From positions 66,234,511 through 66,298,510 of the forward strand of contig CM042148.1 of NCBI GenBank assembly GCA_023376005.1: a stretch of 64,000 nucleotides of DNA, written 5' to 3'. Below the pieces are notes generated by a model that saw only the letters and a program-made list of their open reading frames with translations, made no database searches and was not told the origin of the DNA. The DNA is from Doryteuthis pealeii. Lineage: Eukaryota > Mollusca > Cephalopoda > Myopsida > Loliginidae. Below are positions 44,212 through 56,329 of this stretch, one piece after another; within the stretch, counting starts at the first letter, position 1, and each line of letters opens with the position of its first letter. A program made the translations under genes and the position numbers.

Positions 44212-45091
44212 ATTGTTTTCAGTGAAAAAACAACAGTTTTTTAGAAGTTTAAAAAAATAGTTTTAAAAAGAGTTGATATGCCACAAAGAAGCAACGAATA
44301 ATATACTGGGACATAAATATCGACTAGTTGAATGAACATTATTTCTTGCATCCAAGATACATACATATAACAGTAGCAGCAGACAGGAGATATAAATGAC
44401 AAAGAATCAGAAGTCTCTGTCTCTTTTGTCTGTCTACGTTAGAATAATAAAGCTCTGTGTCTCACATCAATGCAGATACAACGAAACAAACCGACCCACT
44501 TGTCCTCAGATACGTCGAAAAGGTGAAAGCAACACATTTATCATAAATGTTTTGTAACATACTTACTCTCTACGGAAAAAAATTGCAATATGCAACGTCG
44601 CCGTACCAATTTAAGTATACTTATCTACTTTTGGTTTTACTTATCTGCTGAACTGTGTCTGATGTTGGGCTAGCATTCCTCTCTTCTTGGGTCTTGAAAC
44701 CACTTGCTATTTCTTGTATTGTTGTTTAGTTTTTTAATTAAGATAACACAAGACTTGATATTTTTTCAGAGCTCTTTATTTTCCGTCTCAAATTAAGCAT
44801 CGGGAAAAGTATATATATATTTTCTTCCAAAGTTCTTTCAACATTAACATCGTGGCATTTTCTTATGGATTTTAGACCTGCCCTAGACCCTATCTTTTGT
44901 CCGCAGAAATATACAATTACCGGTAGGTGCTGCGAAAAGACCTGTGTGAAATCAGCTTGCGAATGTTAGCTGTCATGAGATTTCATATATCCGACTTTGG
45001 ACAAAAACCCCAACTGCAATAATTATAAACATGTTCCGATAAGAATTGTCCGAGACATAGTCGAGTCCTGTTTCCGAAGTGTTCGTTAAAG

Positions 45092-45272
45092 AAATGGTTC
45101 TCAACCCTTTTTTTACTATGACCCTTTTAATCCTATTTTACTGTGGTGGACCCCACATAGCCATTCGATGTTTAAAGATCCCATTGTAATTTTATAGTTA
45201 AAAACATTTGCTTGCCTGGTCCAAAAAATTATATGGTCCCGGGGTCCTCATGGCCCCGATTGAGAACCACTG
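45092..45272. mobile_element. hAT-like MITE, D2 copy A
   Basis: Ends TGGTTCTCAACC / TTGAGAACCACTG. The left target duplication has lost one T. See copy B for the clean version. Confidence 0.8.
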
Positions 45273-45329
45273 GTTTAAAGGAATGTTCGATTCTTTGTGC
45301 TTCGAATGCTCTATAACCAAAGTATATCC

Positions 45330-46180
45330 TGGATTTTTTTCCAAATTAAAAGTCGGCTGCAGCTGCAGAATGCACCGACTGCATCTCTGCAGAGTGGTAA
45401 AATCTGTAAATGAAACCTTTGGCAGTGGGTGGCGACCCGTTATGCTTAACGACGGTATTCTAGTAACTGACCCCTACTAGGCTATCCGGCGATGGGAAAA
45501 TCCTCCTCCGATCAACCGGCTGGTCACATCCAGCACTATATTATTGGGTAATCTGAACATTAGTTACATAAATGAGAGTAACCTTCCCATAATTGTTTCA
45601 CTTTGTTTTTGTTCGGCCATTTTCATTTCACCGTAATCTACACTGAGAATACGAATTGTTCGAATCAATACAACACGAAAATATCATAAAATGTGTTTCT
45701 TAATAACAATTAAGTTCATTTTAAATAATGCGCAAGCACAATAAGAACACATTTATGACATTTTAGTGTTAAAACATGCAGTTGTATTGATTCGAACAAA
45801 TTCGTATTTTCAGTGTAGATTTACGGTGAAATGAAAATGGCCAACCAAAACAATCGGCTTCCTCAAAGTGAAACAAACAAGGGGAGGTTCTCTCATTTAT
45901 GTAGCTAGTGTTCAGATACCTATTATTGTCCCGATCCTATGCCCTTATGGCGAACCGCCAACCCTTTTTATCATACATGTGCTAGAAGGCAGTGGCTCAG
46001 GTTATTGACGTAAACTGCATCTAAGGGTGAAGTTCCATTCTGGAGCTCTGGGAGAATGTGGAGCATTCATTTATCACAATTACTCCCAAGTCACCCTGAC
46101 CCGGAATGATATTACTGTCAGGGTCCCATCAATGGGTTAAATAGATTTTAAAAATGGGTTTCAAATTTAGTTAAAATGGG
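45330..46180 (+). repeat. R4 repeat split by a foldback MITE, D2 copy A
   Basis: R4 5' blocks (GGGTGGCGACCCGTTATGC; CCGATCAACCGGCTGGTCAC) lie left of 45,547, and R4 3' blocks (CCCTTATGGCGAACC; CCAAGTCACCCTGACCC) lie right of 45,920. Confidence 0.75.
45547..45920. mobile_element. Foldback MITE, D2 copy A
   Basis: Copy A version of 47,852-48,228 with TATTATTG repeats at 45,539-45,546 and 45,921-45,928. Confidence 0.85.
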
Positions 46181-46344
46181 TNAGAGATTTAATATATATA
46201 TTGACTTTATATATCTATATTTATATACCATTATATATAATTATAAATATACAAATAACATATATATAATATACATATAATTATATACATATATGTATAA
46301 TTATATATTCATGTATATATATATCCTTTGTATTTATTGTTCAC

Positions 46345-46392
<48 letters not shown>

Positions 46393-47375
46393 ATAAAGGT
46401 GAACAAAAGTGAGAAGGAATGTATATTTTGTTGTTTATTTTTTCATTCTTCTCAGCTACTTCCGACCTTAAATCATCGCAGGAAAAATTGTTTTCATGAG
46501 AAAACAAACAGTTTTTTAGAAAGTTTAAAAAATAGTTTTAAAAGAGTTGATATGCCACAAGAGAAGCAACGAATAATATACTGGTGACATAACATATCGC
46601 TAGTTGAATGAACATTATTTCTTGGCATCCAAGATACATACATATAACAGTAGCAGCAGACAGGAGATATAAATGACAAAAGATCAGAAGTCTCTTCTCT
46701 TTTTGTCTGTCTACGTTGAATAATAAAGCTCTGTGCTCACATCAAATGCAGATACACGAAACAAACCGACCCCACTTGTCTCAGATACGTCGAAAGGTTG
46801 AAAGCAACAACATTTTCCATTAAATGTTTTGTAACATAGCTTACTCTTCTACGGAAAAAAATTGCAATATGCAACGTCGCCGTACCAATTTAAGTATACT
46901 TATCTACTTTTGTTTTACTTATCTGCTGAACTGTGTCTGATGTTGGGCTAGCATTCTCTCTCTTCTTTGGGTCTTGAACCACTTGCTATTTTCTTGTATT
47001 GTTGTTTAGTTTTTAATTAATGAACACAAGACTTGATATTTTTTCAGAGCTCTTTATTTTCCAGTCTCAAATTAAGCATCGGGAAAGTATATATATATTT
47101 TCTTCCAAAGTTCTTTCAACATTAACATCGTGCATTTTCTTATGGATTTTAGACCTGCCCTAGACCCCTATCTTTTGTCCCAGAAATTATACAAATTACC
47201 GGTAGGTGGCTGCGAAAAGACCTGTGTGAAATCAGCTTGCGAATGTTAGCTGTCATGAGATTTCATATATCCGACTTTGGACAAATAACCCCAACTGCAG
47301 ATATTATAAACATGTTCCGGATAAGAATTGTCCGAGACATAGGTCGAGTCCTGTTTCCGAAGTGTTCGTTTAAAG

Positions 47376-47568
47376 AAATGGTTCTCAACCCTTTCTTTTT
47401 ACCTATGGACCCCTTTTAATCCTATTTTACTGTGGTGGACCCCACATAGCCATTCGATGTTTAAAGATCCCATTGTAATTTTATAGTTAAAAACATTTTG
47501 CTTGCCTGGGTCCAAAAAAATTTATATGGTCCCCGGGGGTCCTCATGGGCCCCGATTGAGAACCACTG
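47376..47568. mobile_element. hAT-like MITE with perfect 8-bp TSD
   Basis: Terminal inverted repeats TGGTTCTCAACC (left) and GATTGAGAACCACTG (right) resemble the widespread CAGTGGTTCTCAA hAT/Charlie terminus. Flanking GTTTAAAG occurs at 47,368-47,375 and 47,569-47,576. It is 193 bp with no transposase. Confidence 0.9.
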
Positions 47569-47639
47569 GTTTAAAGGAATGTTCGATTCTTTGTGCTTCG
47601 AATGCTCTATAACCAAAGTATATTACTGGATTTTTTTCC

Positions 47640-48600
47640 AAATTAAAAGTCGGCTGCAGCTGCAGAATGCACCGACTGCATCTCTGCAGAGTGGTAAAAT
47701 CTGTAAATGGGACAACCTGTTGGCAGTGGGTGGCGACCCGTTATGCTTAACGACGGTATTCTAGTAACTGACCCCTACTTAGGCTATCCGGGCGATGGGG
47801 AAAATCCTCCTCCGATCAACCGGCTGGTCACATCCAGCATCTATATTATTGGGTAATCTGAACATTAGTTACATAAATGAGAGTAACCTTCCCATAATTG
47901 TTTCACTTTGTTTTGTTCGGCCATTTTCATTTCACCGTAAATCTACACTGAGAATACGAATTTGTTCGAATCAATACAACACGAAAATATCATAAAATGT
48001 GTTCTTAATAACAATTAAGTTCATTTTAAATAATGCGCAAGCACAATTAAGAACACATTTTATGACATTTTAGTGTTAAAACATGCAGTTGTATTGATTC
48101 GAACAAATTCGTATTTTCAGTGTAGATTTACGGTGAAATGAAAATGGCCAACCAAAACAATCGGCTTCCTCAAAGTGAAACAAACAAGGGGAGGTTCTCT
48201 CATTTATGTAGCTAGTGTTCAGATTACCTATTATTGTCCCGATCCTATTGCCCTTATGGCGAACCGCCAACCCTTTTTATCATACATGTGCTAGAAGGCA
48301 GTGGCTCAGGATTATTGACGTTAAACTGCATCTAAGGGTGAAGTTCCAATTCTGGAGCTCTAGGGAATGTGGAGAGCATTCATTTATCACAATTACTCCC
48401 AAGTCACCCTGACCCGGAATGATAGTTACTGTCAGGGTCCCATCAATGGGTTAAATAGATTTTAAAAATGGGTTTCAAATTTAGTTAAAATGGGTTTTAA
48501 AAATAAAATTGAATACCCATCAAGCATGAATAAACAAAACGTTCCCGGCATGAAATAACCCAACAAGGGTTGACATGCCGTAAAATCCAACAAACCAACA
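47640..48600 (+). repeat. R4 repeat split by a foldback MITE, D2 copy B
   Basis: R4 blocks flank the MITE. The 3' end (GGCATGAAATAACCC..GGGTTGACATGCCGTAA) is complete here and lies beyond the duplication. Confidence 0.78.
47852..48228. mobile_element. 377-bp foldback MITE inserted in R4, 8-bp TSD
   Basis: Terminal GGTAATCTGAACA is mirrored by TGTTCAGATTACC. The arms of about 170 bp are complementary almost throughout. TATTATTG at 47,844-47,851 and 48,229-48,236 is the target duplication. The 8-bp duplication favours a hAT-type or foldback element. R4 sequence continues on both sides, so the insertion interrupted an older repeat. Confidence 0.9.
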
Positions 48601-48783
48601 TATACTTTATATATGAAGATCATTCAATAAATGAGGTCAATTTTGCCTAGGGAGTTGGCAATATGAAGCACTGCTTAGAGTTGCATTTTTTCAAGGATGC
48701 ACAATGATGCACAAGCATGCACAAACATGTTTTCATTTCAGGCTCATTCTATAGGTACAACTGCAATTATAGATTGTTTTCAA

Positions 48784-51700
48784 ATCTCTGCGACTTCCAG
48801 TCGGGATTCAATCTCGTAGTGCCAATAATTCTATCACTGCTTTATACGCAACTTGGACATAGCACTCATGACTAACAAAATGTACCATTCAATGCCTTCA
48901 TACTGCAGACTGACATTTAAACAGGATTTTCTATCTCTGTGAATTTCTGTTAGTACTCAATTTCGTAGTGCCAATAATTCTATCACTGCTTTATACGCAA
49001 CTTGGACATAGCACTCATGACTAACAAAATGTACCATTCAATGCCTTCACATTGCAGACTGACATCTAAACAGGATTTTCTATCTCTGTGAATTTCTGTT
49101 AGTACTCAATTTCGTAGTGCCAATAATTCTATCACTGCTTTATACGCAACTTGTACATAGCCCTCATGACTAACAAAATGTACCATTCAATGCCTTCACA
49201 TTGCAGACTGACATTTAAACAGGATTTTCGATCTCTGTGAATTTCTGTTAGTACTCAATTTCGTAGTGCCAATAATTCTATCACTGCTTTATACGCAACT
49301 TGGACATAGCACTCATGACTAACAAAATGTACCATTCAATTCCTTCACATTGCAGACTGACATTTAAACAGGATTTTCTATCTCTGTGAATTTCTGTGAG
49401 TACTCAATTTCGTAGTGCCAATAATTCTATCACTGCTTTATACGCAACTTGGACATAGCACTCATGACTAACAAAATGTACCATTCAATTCCTTCACATT
49501 GCAGACTGACATTTAAACAGGATTTTCGATCTCTGTGAATTTCTGTAGTACTCAATTTCGTAGTGCCAATAATTATATCACTGCTTTATACGCAACTTGG
49601 ACATAGCACTCATGACTAACGAAATGTACCACTCAATGCCTCCACATTGCAGACTGACATTTAAACAGGATTTTCGATCTCTGTGAATTTCTGTTAGTAC
49701 TCAATTTCGTAGTGCCAATAATTCTATCACTGCTTTATACGCAACTTGGACATAGCACTCATGACTAACAAAATGTACCATTCAATGCCTTCATACAGCA
49801 TACTGACATTTAAACAGGATTTTCTATCTCTGTGAATTTCTGTGAGTACTCAATTTCGTAGTGCCAATAATTCTATCACTGCTTTATACGCAACTTGGAC
49901 ATAGCCCTCATGACTAACAAAACGTACCATTCAATGCCTTCACATTGCATACTGACATTTAAACAGGATTTTCTATCTCTGTGAATTTCTGTTAGTACTC
50001 AATTTCGTAGTGCCAATAAATCTATCACTGCTTTATTCGCAACTTGGACATAGCACTCACGACTAACAAAATGTACCATTCAATGCCTTCACACTGCAGA
50101 CTGACATTTAACCAGGATTTTCTATCTCTGTGAATTTCTGTTAGTACTCAATTTCGTAGTGCCAATAATTCTATCACTGCTTTATACGCAACTTGGACAT
50201 AGCCTCATGACTAACAAAATGTACCATTCAATGCCTTCACATTGCAGACTGACATCTAAACAGGATTTTCTATCTCTGTGAATTTCTGTTAGTACTCAAT
50301 TTCGTAGTGCCAATAATTCTATCACTGCTTTATACGCAACTTGGACATAGCACTCATGACTAACAAAATGTACCATTCAATTCCTTCACATTGCAGACTG
50401 ACATTTAAACAGGATTTTCGATCTCTGTGAATTTCTGTTAGTACTCAATTTCGTAGTGCCAATAATTCTATCACTGCTTTATACGCAACTTGGACATAGC
50501 ACTCATGACTAACAAAATGTACCATTCAATTCCTTCACATTGCAGACTGACATTTAAACAGGATTTTCTATCTCTGTGAATTTCTGTGAGTACTCAATTT
50601 TGTAGTGCCAATAATTCTATCACTGCTTTATACGCAACTTGGACATAGCACTCATGACTAACAAAATGTACCATTCAATTCCTTCACATTGCAGACTGAC
50701 ATTTAAACAGGATTTTCGATCTCTGTGAATTTCTGTTAGTACTCAATTTCGTAGTGCCAATAATTCTATCACTGCTTTATATGCAACTTGGACATAGCAC
50801 TCATGACTAACGAAATGTACCACTCAATGCCTCCACATTGCAGACTGACATTTAAACAGGATTTTCGATCTCTGTGAATTTCTGTTAGTACTCAATTTCG
50901 TAGTGCCAATAATTCTATCACTGCTTTATACGCAACTTGGACATAGCCCTCATGACTAAAAAATGTACCATTCAATGCCTTCATACAGCATACTGACATT
51001 TAAACAGGATTTTCTATCTCTGTGAATTTCTGTGAGTACTCAATTTCGTAGTGCCAATAATTCTATCACTGCTTTATACGCAACTTGGACATAGCCCTCA
51101 TGACTAACAAAACGTACCATTCAATGCCTTCACATTGCATACTGACATTTAAACAGGATTTTCGATCTCTGTGAATTTCTGTTAGTACTCAATTTCGTAG
51201 TGCCAATAATTCTATCACTGCTTTATACGCAACTTGGACATAGCACTCATGACTAACAAAATGTACCATTCAATTCCTTCACATTGCAGACTGACATTTA
51301 AACAGGATTTTCGATCTCTGTGAATTTCTGTTAGTACTCAATTTCGTAGTGCCAATAATTCTATCACTGCTTTATACGCAACTTGGACATAGCACTCATG
51401 ACTAACGAAATGTACCACTCAATGCCTCCACATTGCAGACTGACATTTAAACAGGATTTTCGATCTCTGTGAATTTCTGTTAGTACTCAATTTCGTAGTG
51501 CCAATAATTCTATCACTGCTTTATACGCAACTTGGACATAGCCCTCATGACTAACAAAACGTACCATTCAATGCCTTCACATTGCAGACTGACATTTAAA
51601 CAGGATTTTCGATCTCTGTGAATTTCTGTTAGTACTCAATTTCGTAGTGCCAATAATTCTATCACTGCTTTATACGCAACTTGGACATAGCACTCATGAC

Positions 51701-52056
51701 TAACAAAATGTACCATTCAATGCCTTCATACAGCATACTGACATTTAAACAGGATTTTCTATCTCTGTGAATTTCTGTGAGTACTCAATTTCGTAGTGCC
51801 AATAATTCTATCACTGCTTTATACGCAACTTGGACATAGCCCTCATGACTAACAAAACGTACCATTCAATGCCTTCACATTGCATACTGACATTTAAACA
51901 GGATTTTCAATCCCTGTGAATTTCTGTTAGTACTCAATTTCGTAGTGCCAATAATTCTATCACTGCTTTATATGTAACTTGGACGTAGCACTCATGATTA
52001 ATAAACTGTACAATACCTACGCACAGCACACTGATATTTGAACAGGATTTTTTATA
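48784..52056. repeat. 149-bp satellite array, about 22 units, 8-unit higher-order repeat
   Basis: Unit landmark TTTCGTAGTGCCAATAATTC occurs at 48,961, 49,110, 49,259 and so on, giving a 149-bp period. Terminal units (about 48,784-48,900 and 51,960-52,056) are the most diverged. Variant bases recur at about 1,191 bp: GAAATGTACCACTC at 49,621 and 50,812; TCATACAGCATACTGAC at 49,791 and 50,981; AAAACGTACC at about 49,918 and 51,109. Another GAAATGTACCACTC lies 595 bp later at 51,407 (4 units). No open frame, pol III box or ribozyme core is seen. Confidence 0.97.
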
Positions 52057-52141
52057 TAACCGAATACGTGTTCAAACATTTTGCCATCTCCACTGTTAGT
52101 GAAGCCACTCAGTAGGACAGCTTACTTATCAATCAATACTC

Positions 52142-52143
<2 letters not shown>

Positions 52144-52198
<55 letters not shown>
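52144..52198. repeat. (TA)n microsatellite
   Basis: TA tract right of the satellite. Confidence 0.96.
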
Positions 52199-52204
<6 letters not shown>

Positions 52205-52299
52205 CAGCAAAACAGCAAAGTGTTTTTCAAAGGAACGCTGCAGGTGGTGTTTTGCGAAAGAGAAAAATCACAAAGAAAAAAAAAGATATCAGTTACTTT

Positions 52300-52640
52300 A
52301 AATTTCTTCTTTTTTTTCTTCTTCTTCTTCTCTTTATTATTATTATTATTATATTATTATTATTATTATTATTATTATTTGTCAGTTTAGAATTGTAGAA
52401 GACAAAAAATCGTTGCTAAGAGAAAAAAAAAAGAACAGAAAAGAAAAGAAAAAAAAAAGAAAAATATAGTACGAGTGACATTATCCTATCTTTTTTTTTC
52501 TTTCGTTTTTCTTTAAACACAGCGCAGAGAATCGACTCCTGGCTACAGAACAAAAGACGGAAGAGTCGACGAAGAGAATAAAACAAACAAACAAACAAAA
52601 AAAATAACGAAAGTTTCGCGACCCCTCTTCAGAAAGCAAC
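52300..52640. repeat. T/A-rich simple sequence
   Basis: (TTC)n and (TTA)n at 52,305-52,380, then A-rich AAAGAAAAG tracts. Frames here are artefacts. Confidence 0.85.
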
Positions 52641-52644
52641 AAAA

Positions 52645-52899
52645 AAAAACTCCGCTTGATTGTTTTCTAAAATGGCCAATAAAACCGTTTTCCATCTAAA
52701 GGCTCACCAAGTGCTAAGTCAAAATGGTGAAAACGTACAGGAAATTAATTTTTCTAACTTAATTTACATAGAAACATTTCCGTCACCTAAGTTTTATAAA
52801 AGAAAGTGCCAAAAAATTGAGTCAGCTGCCTAATAATGTGTAGCTCCTCCCTTAGCCTCAACCCTTTTATCAGATAAATCGGCGATGGATTCGTTACGC

Positions 52900-52900
<1 letters not shown>
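52645..52900. other. Unassigned sequence
   Basis: Includes TTGAGTCAGCTGCCTAATAA; no gene seen. (TA)n follows at 52,902-52,949. Confidence 0.4.
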
Positions 52901-52947
<47 letters not shown>

Positions 52948-52951
<4 letters not shown>

Positions 52952-53170
52952 TCGTGTCGCACAATTAAAACGGATATTCATGACAATCTCTCATCAATCT
53001 TCTCTATCATTCATTGTCCCAGGGAAGTTCTCTGCGCAGCATCCATTATCCTCGAAGAATTTGTCAATGTAGGTCCTTGATGGGCGGCCCACAATCGCAT
53101 GTCCATGTGTTGGCTTCCACAGGAGAACGTTGCTTATGAGTTCGTCCTTGCTCCTCCAGCAATGTCCAGT
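52948..53170 (-). pseudogene. LINE ORF2 3' end
   Basis: Minus: HCWRSKDELISNVLLWKPTH, GRPSRTYIDKFFEDNGC, MNDRED, ending at ATCATCG beside (TA)n. It belongs to the same family as 10,440-11,987 and the frame is open across this stretch. 5' truncated. Confidence 0.85.
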
Positions 53171-53256
53171 TAACTGCGTCTGCAGCCGATGAAAATATAG
53201 ACATAATCTGCGTACAAGTGCATAGATTTGATCATAGAGAAATATATATATATATA

Positions 53257-53899
53257 TCTTATTATAATGGAGATTGTGGGTTTGTTTGTCTGTAACCGAA
53301 ACTATATTACTATACAAGTTACAATTCCCTTTGTTATTTACACACATTCTCCATAATTTTTACTTTTCATTTAAACCTCAATTATTAGTAAAATTGTTTT
53401 ACATCATTAAGACTGTTAACAATATCTACATACTAATAGCATGCAATTATATTTATATATACAACGAAATAGCGGTTTACAGTGTGAATGGGAAGGCTAA
53501 TTTGCATATTGATCTTAAAAAATTTGATTTTAATAAATATATGCTTAGTATTATTGATTTCTAATTGTTTGGTTTTATCTTAATAAATATGAGCAAAAAT
53601 CTCGGGGATAAATCTTAACAGAAATCTATTAACATAAAGAAATAACTGTAATTTTATTCTTTTCTTCCTATTTTAACTAAATAGTTAAATTAGGGAAATT
53701 TACCATTGAAAGACGGGAGTAAGGGAAAATGGTGGAACAGTTAGTTTCAAAGTTGTTCTATTTTCCGATTATACCCCCTCTGTTCAAAATATTTTTATCT
53801 GAATTCTTATTCAGTTTCATTAGCCTTTCTAATTTAACATGATATTTTATTATATTAAAACTTAAATACTTGCACCCGGAGGGTGCATATATTTGCTAG
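53257..53899 (+). mobile_element. Non-autonomous Helitron with both ends intact
   Basis: TC start (53,257) after A; 3' hairpin GCACCC-GGA-GGGTGC, nine bases, CTAG (53,896-53,899), then T. 643 bp. It shares the internal GAAAGACGGGAGT segment with the 13-kb and 36-kb copies. Confidence 0.93.
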
Positions 53900-53939
53900 T
53901 ATATATATATTATTCTTTTGACTCAGAAAAAACAATTTG

Positions 53940-54389
53940 TAAATAAAAACTCAGAGTGCTGTAGACATGGAGTCAAGGGCACTTGGTAAGTTGTAGTTTC
54001 TTGGCTATGTGATTATCAGTCCAGACTCTTGATTTTAAGATCACATCGACAAGAAATTGACAGTCACAAAGCGAGCGCCATTGACTCAAAGAAATTTGAG
54101 TGTCACTATATCAGCCATTGGTCACCAACATCTGACTTGAAACGAACCATTTACAAAGCTAGTAAAAAAACTCATTAGCCATTTGCCCTCACCATGAGAC
54201 ATACTAGGTGTCTCATAAGAATATCGAGATTGAAGTTGTATTTACCAAGATAGAAGTGAGCAATAAATGGAACGTTAATTTTATTTAAATACAAGGTGTG
54301 TCATAAAAGTGTCGAGTTTGTAGCTGTATTTACCAAGATAGAAATGAAGAATGAATGGAACGTTATTTTATTCAGAATTTTTGGCTCTC

Positions 54390-54390
<1 letters not shown>
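53940..54390. other. Unassigned sequence with a short direct repeat
   Basis: 54,190-54,270 and 54,290-54,365 share (GTGTC)ATAA(G/A)A..TCGAG.TTG.AG.TGTATTTACCAAGATAGAA, a diverged tandem duplication. The motif resembles MAR/Himar-like ends only loosely. Confidence 0.45.

Positions 54391-54391
<1 letters not shown>

Positions 54392-54447
<56 letters not shown>
54392..54447. repeat. (TAA)n microsatellite
   Basis: Trinucleotide run. Confidence 0.97.
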
Positions 54448-55034
54448 GGAAAAGTGCATAAAAATATTTTCTGCTACTATGGTATGAAAGGTCTATAATC
54501 TTGAATATCAAGTTTCTTACAGTTTCACTTGGATAGCATAATCGTCTTTTAAAGTTTCAGATGGGGACAGGAGAAAATTAGCTTATCAACTGTATTTATA
54601 GTCTGATCAATTTGTCACGTGTTATGATATCAATTCACGTGACACGCACGCGTAAAACATATATGATTTGTTTTTATAGAAATCTGAACAGTCTAATATT
54701 GGTAAAATTTATTTTAAAATCAACTAGGTGCTACGTGACACATAATGAATTTGTTGATATGCCTACACTAAGAAATCAATTCACAATTTTTTGTTCAGCA
54801 ATTTACCATTTTCGGCATATTTCAGGAAACTGTTTCGGTTTCAGTTTTTTTGTTTAAGGACATATCAACCTCTGTGGGTTATTTAATGCCAAAACCTTCC
54901 TTGTAGAAGGGCAGTAGCTGTACTTTTTAATTCGTAATTAGAGGCATAAGGGGCTCGAACCTTTTCCGATCTCAGATATAATGAAAGATTGTGAAAAATC
55001 ACAATCATACTGAAAAGATTATAATAATTGCAAA

Positions 55035-55098
55035 TATCCATAGTGGCTAACGTACTGGATTGCAACGTCTTAGTAAGGGAGTTCGAATCTAGTCGCGC

Positions 55099-55147
<49 letters not shown>

Positions 55148-55262
55148 TGACTAAGGGTATTGTCAAAAGTATGAAACGTCTCAACCGCAGCTATGAGTTA
55201 AATGGTACAATATATTTGGCATTAAATAACCCACGTAGGTTGATATGCCATTAAACAAAGAA
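55035..55262 (+). mobile_element. tRNA-derived SINE, family S3
   Basis: Head TAGTGGCTAACGTACTGGAT with B box GGAGTTCGAATCTAG. A (TTA)n run at 55,099-55,147 sits within the body. It ends GGCATTAAATAACCC..GGTTGATATGCCATTAAAC. An inverted S3 tail fragment lies at 54,850-54,915. Confidence 0.75.
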
Positions 55263-55374
55263 ACCTAAATCTATTTTATTGGTATAACCCAGAACTTGTT
55301 GGAAAATGGACATCCATCAACAACAACAAAAAATAATTCTATTTGTCTGAATTTTTTTAATGAGGCTTGATAAT

Positions 55375-55682
55375 TTGTATTCTTTGGATTTTTCGGACTG
55401 TTATCCTCATTTTTATTGCTATATACACAAAGTTGCGGCCGTTGTGCCATCCGGTCTTTTTCAGGTGTTTCATGGTTAGCGGAATAAGAACAGTCTACCT
55501 CGGTGGATTAAATAAAGGTTTCGGTTCAAAGTTCCATGATGGCTCCCAATTACGACATGAAGACTCCGAGTTCCACAAGAAGGTTCCAGAGTTCGACTAG
55601 AATGTTCCCAAGATCTGAAGAAACGTTGTTTATATAACCATAAAGATGAGAATAAAAGTCCGAGAAATCCAAATAATACAAA
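55375..55682. mobile_element. Inverted-repeat element related to 34,221 and 60,288
   Basis: Arms TTTGTATTCTTTGGATTTTT..and ..AATCCAAATAATACAAA. The interior on minus has ACCTGAAAAAGACCGG.. and GCCGCAACTTTG, a decayed CTGAAGA..GAAAC arrangement. No frame. Confidence 0.6.
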
Positions 55683-55976
55683 AAGTAATTCATACGCATT
55701 TAAGAATAAACTAATTTTCATAAAAATTTACACAATTAAAAAGAAGAATCAAAGTAAAAAATATAATGTAAAATTTGATATGATATTTTCGATGTATTTT
55801 GACCTTTAAAGACCTTTAAAAGAACGTATATCTTTCTTTTTTAACGAAACTTTTTTCTTTTACTATCAAGAATTAGGAGTCTACGTTGTCTAAATATATT
55901 AAATAAAGCATTTTTATTATTAATTTTAGACTAGTTTATCTTTGTTTTTCTCTCTCGCGGAATTCAGGTTGTTGCA

Positions 55977-56126
55977 CATGTGCGGGAAAGTGAGGAGCTG
56001 ATGGTAGGTGGCGCTCCATCTCAGACGCAAAAACAATCTCCTTGGTCTAGCGCTAATGAAAAGGGTATATTCTCCCTTGCTGTCTGGCTGATACCGACTT
56101 TAGGCCACGACACCGACTTTACTTAC
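55977..56126 (+). mobile_element. SINE S1, 5'-truncated
   Basis: Starts TGTGCGGGAAAGTGAGGAGC and ends GACTTTACTTACAC. Head absent. Confidence 0.85.
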
Positions 56127-56329
56127 ACCAAGGAATATGTCTTTGTGTTCATAATTAAGAACTAAGATGGATACGGAGAGATCCAATCTTCGAAGCGACC
56201 CAATGAAGTAAAAGCCAGAGAACAGGGCGGTCAGCGACGAAGATTAGAAGACATTATAAGACAGAAAAGAAACTCGTTAGAGTAAAGTCGTCGGCAAAAG
56301 CAAATGTAAGGAAACCGCACAGAAGAAAA

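Larger units (their letters stand above)
43905..46181. repeat. Direct duplication D2, copy A
   Basis: Aligns end to end with 46,190-48,488. The differences are dominated by one-base losses in homopolymers (for example GCGATGGGAAAATCC here against GCGATGGGGAAAATCC, and CCGTAATCTAC against CCGTAAATCTAC), usually with copy A shorter. It ends at an N (46,182). The pattern suggests an unpolished long-read segment or a second haplotype. Confidence 0.92.
46190..48488. repeat. Direct duplication D2, copy B
   Basis: Partner of copy A. Target duplications and inverted repeats inside it (hAT MITE, foldback) are perfect here while damaged in copy A, so this is the better representation of the locus. Confidence 0.92.

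Noticed and set aside
45208..45480. 90-codon frame overlapping the hAT MITE and R4
   Set aside because: It spans two unrelated repeats and is broken by indels in the duplicate.
48784..52056. Satellite as a CRISPR-like array
   Set aside because: Units are contiguous 149-bp monomers with no constant-repeat and variable-spacer structure, and the sequence is eukaryotic.
48784..52056. Hammerhead in the satellite (CTGACATTTAAACAG)
   Set aside because: The core fails at invariant positions and no GAAA follows at a suitable distance.
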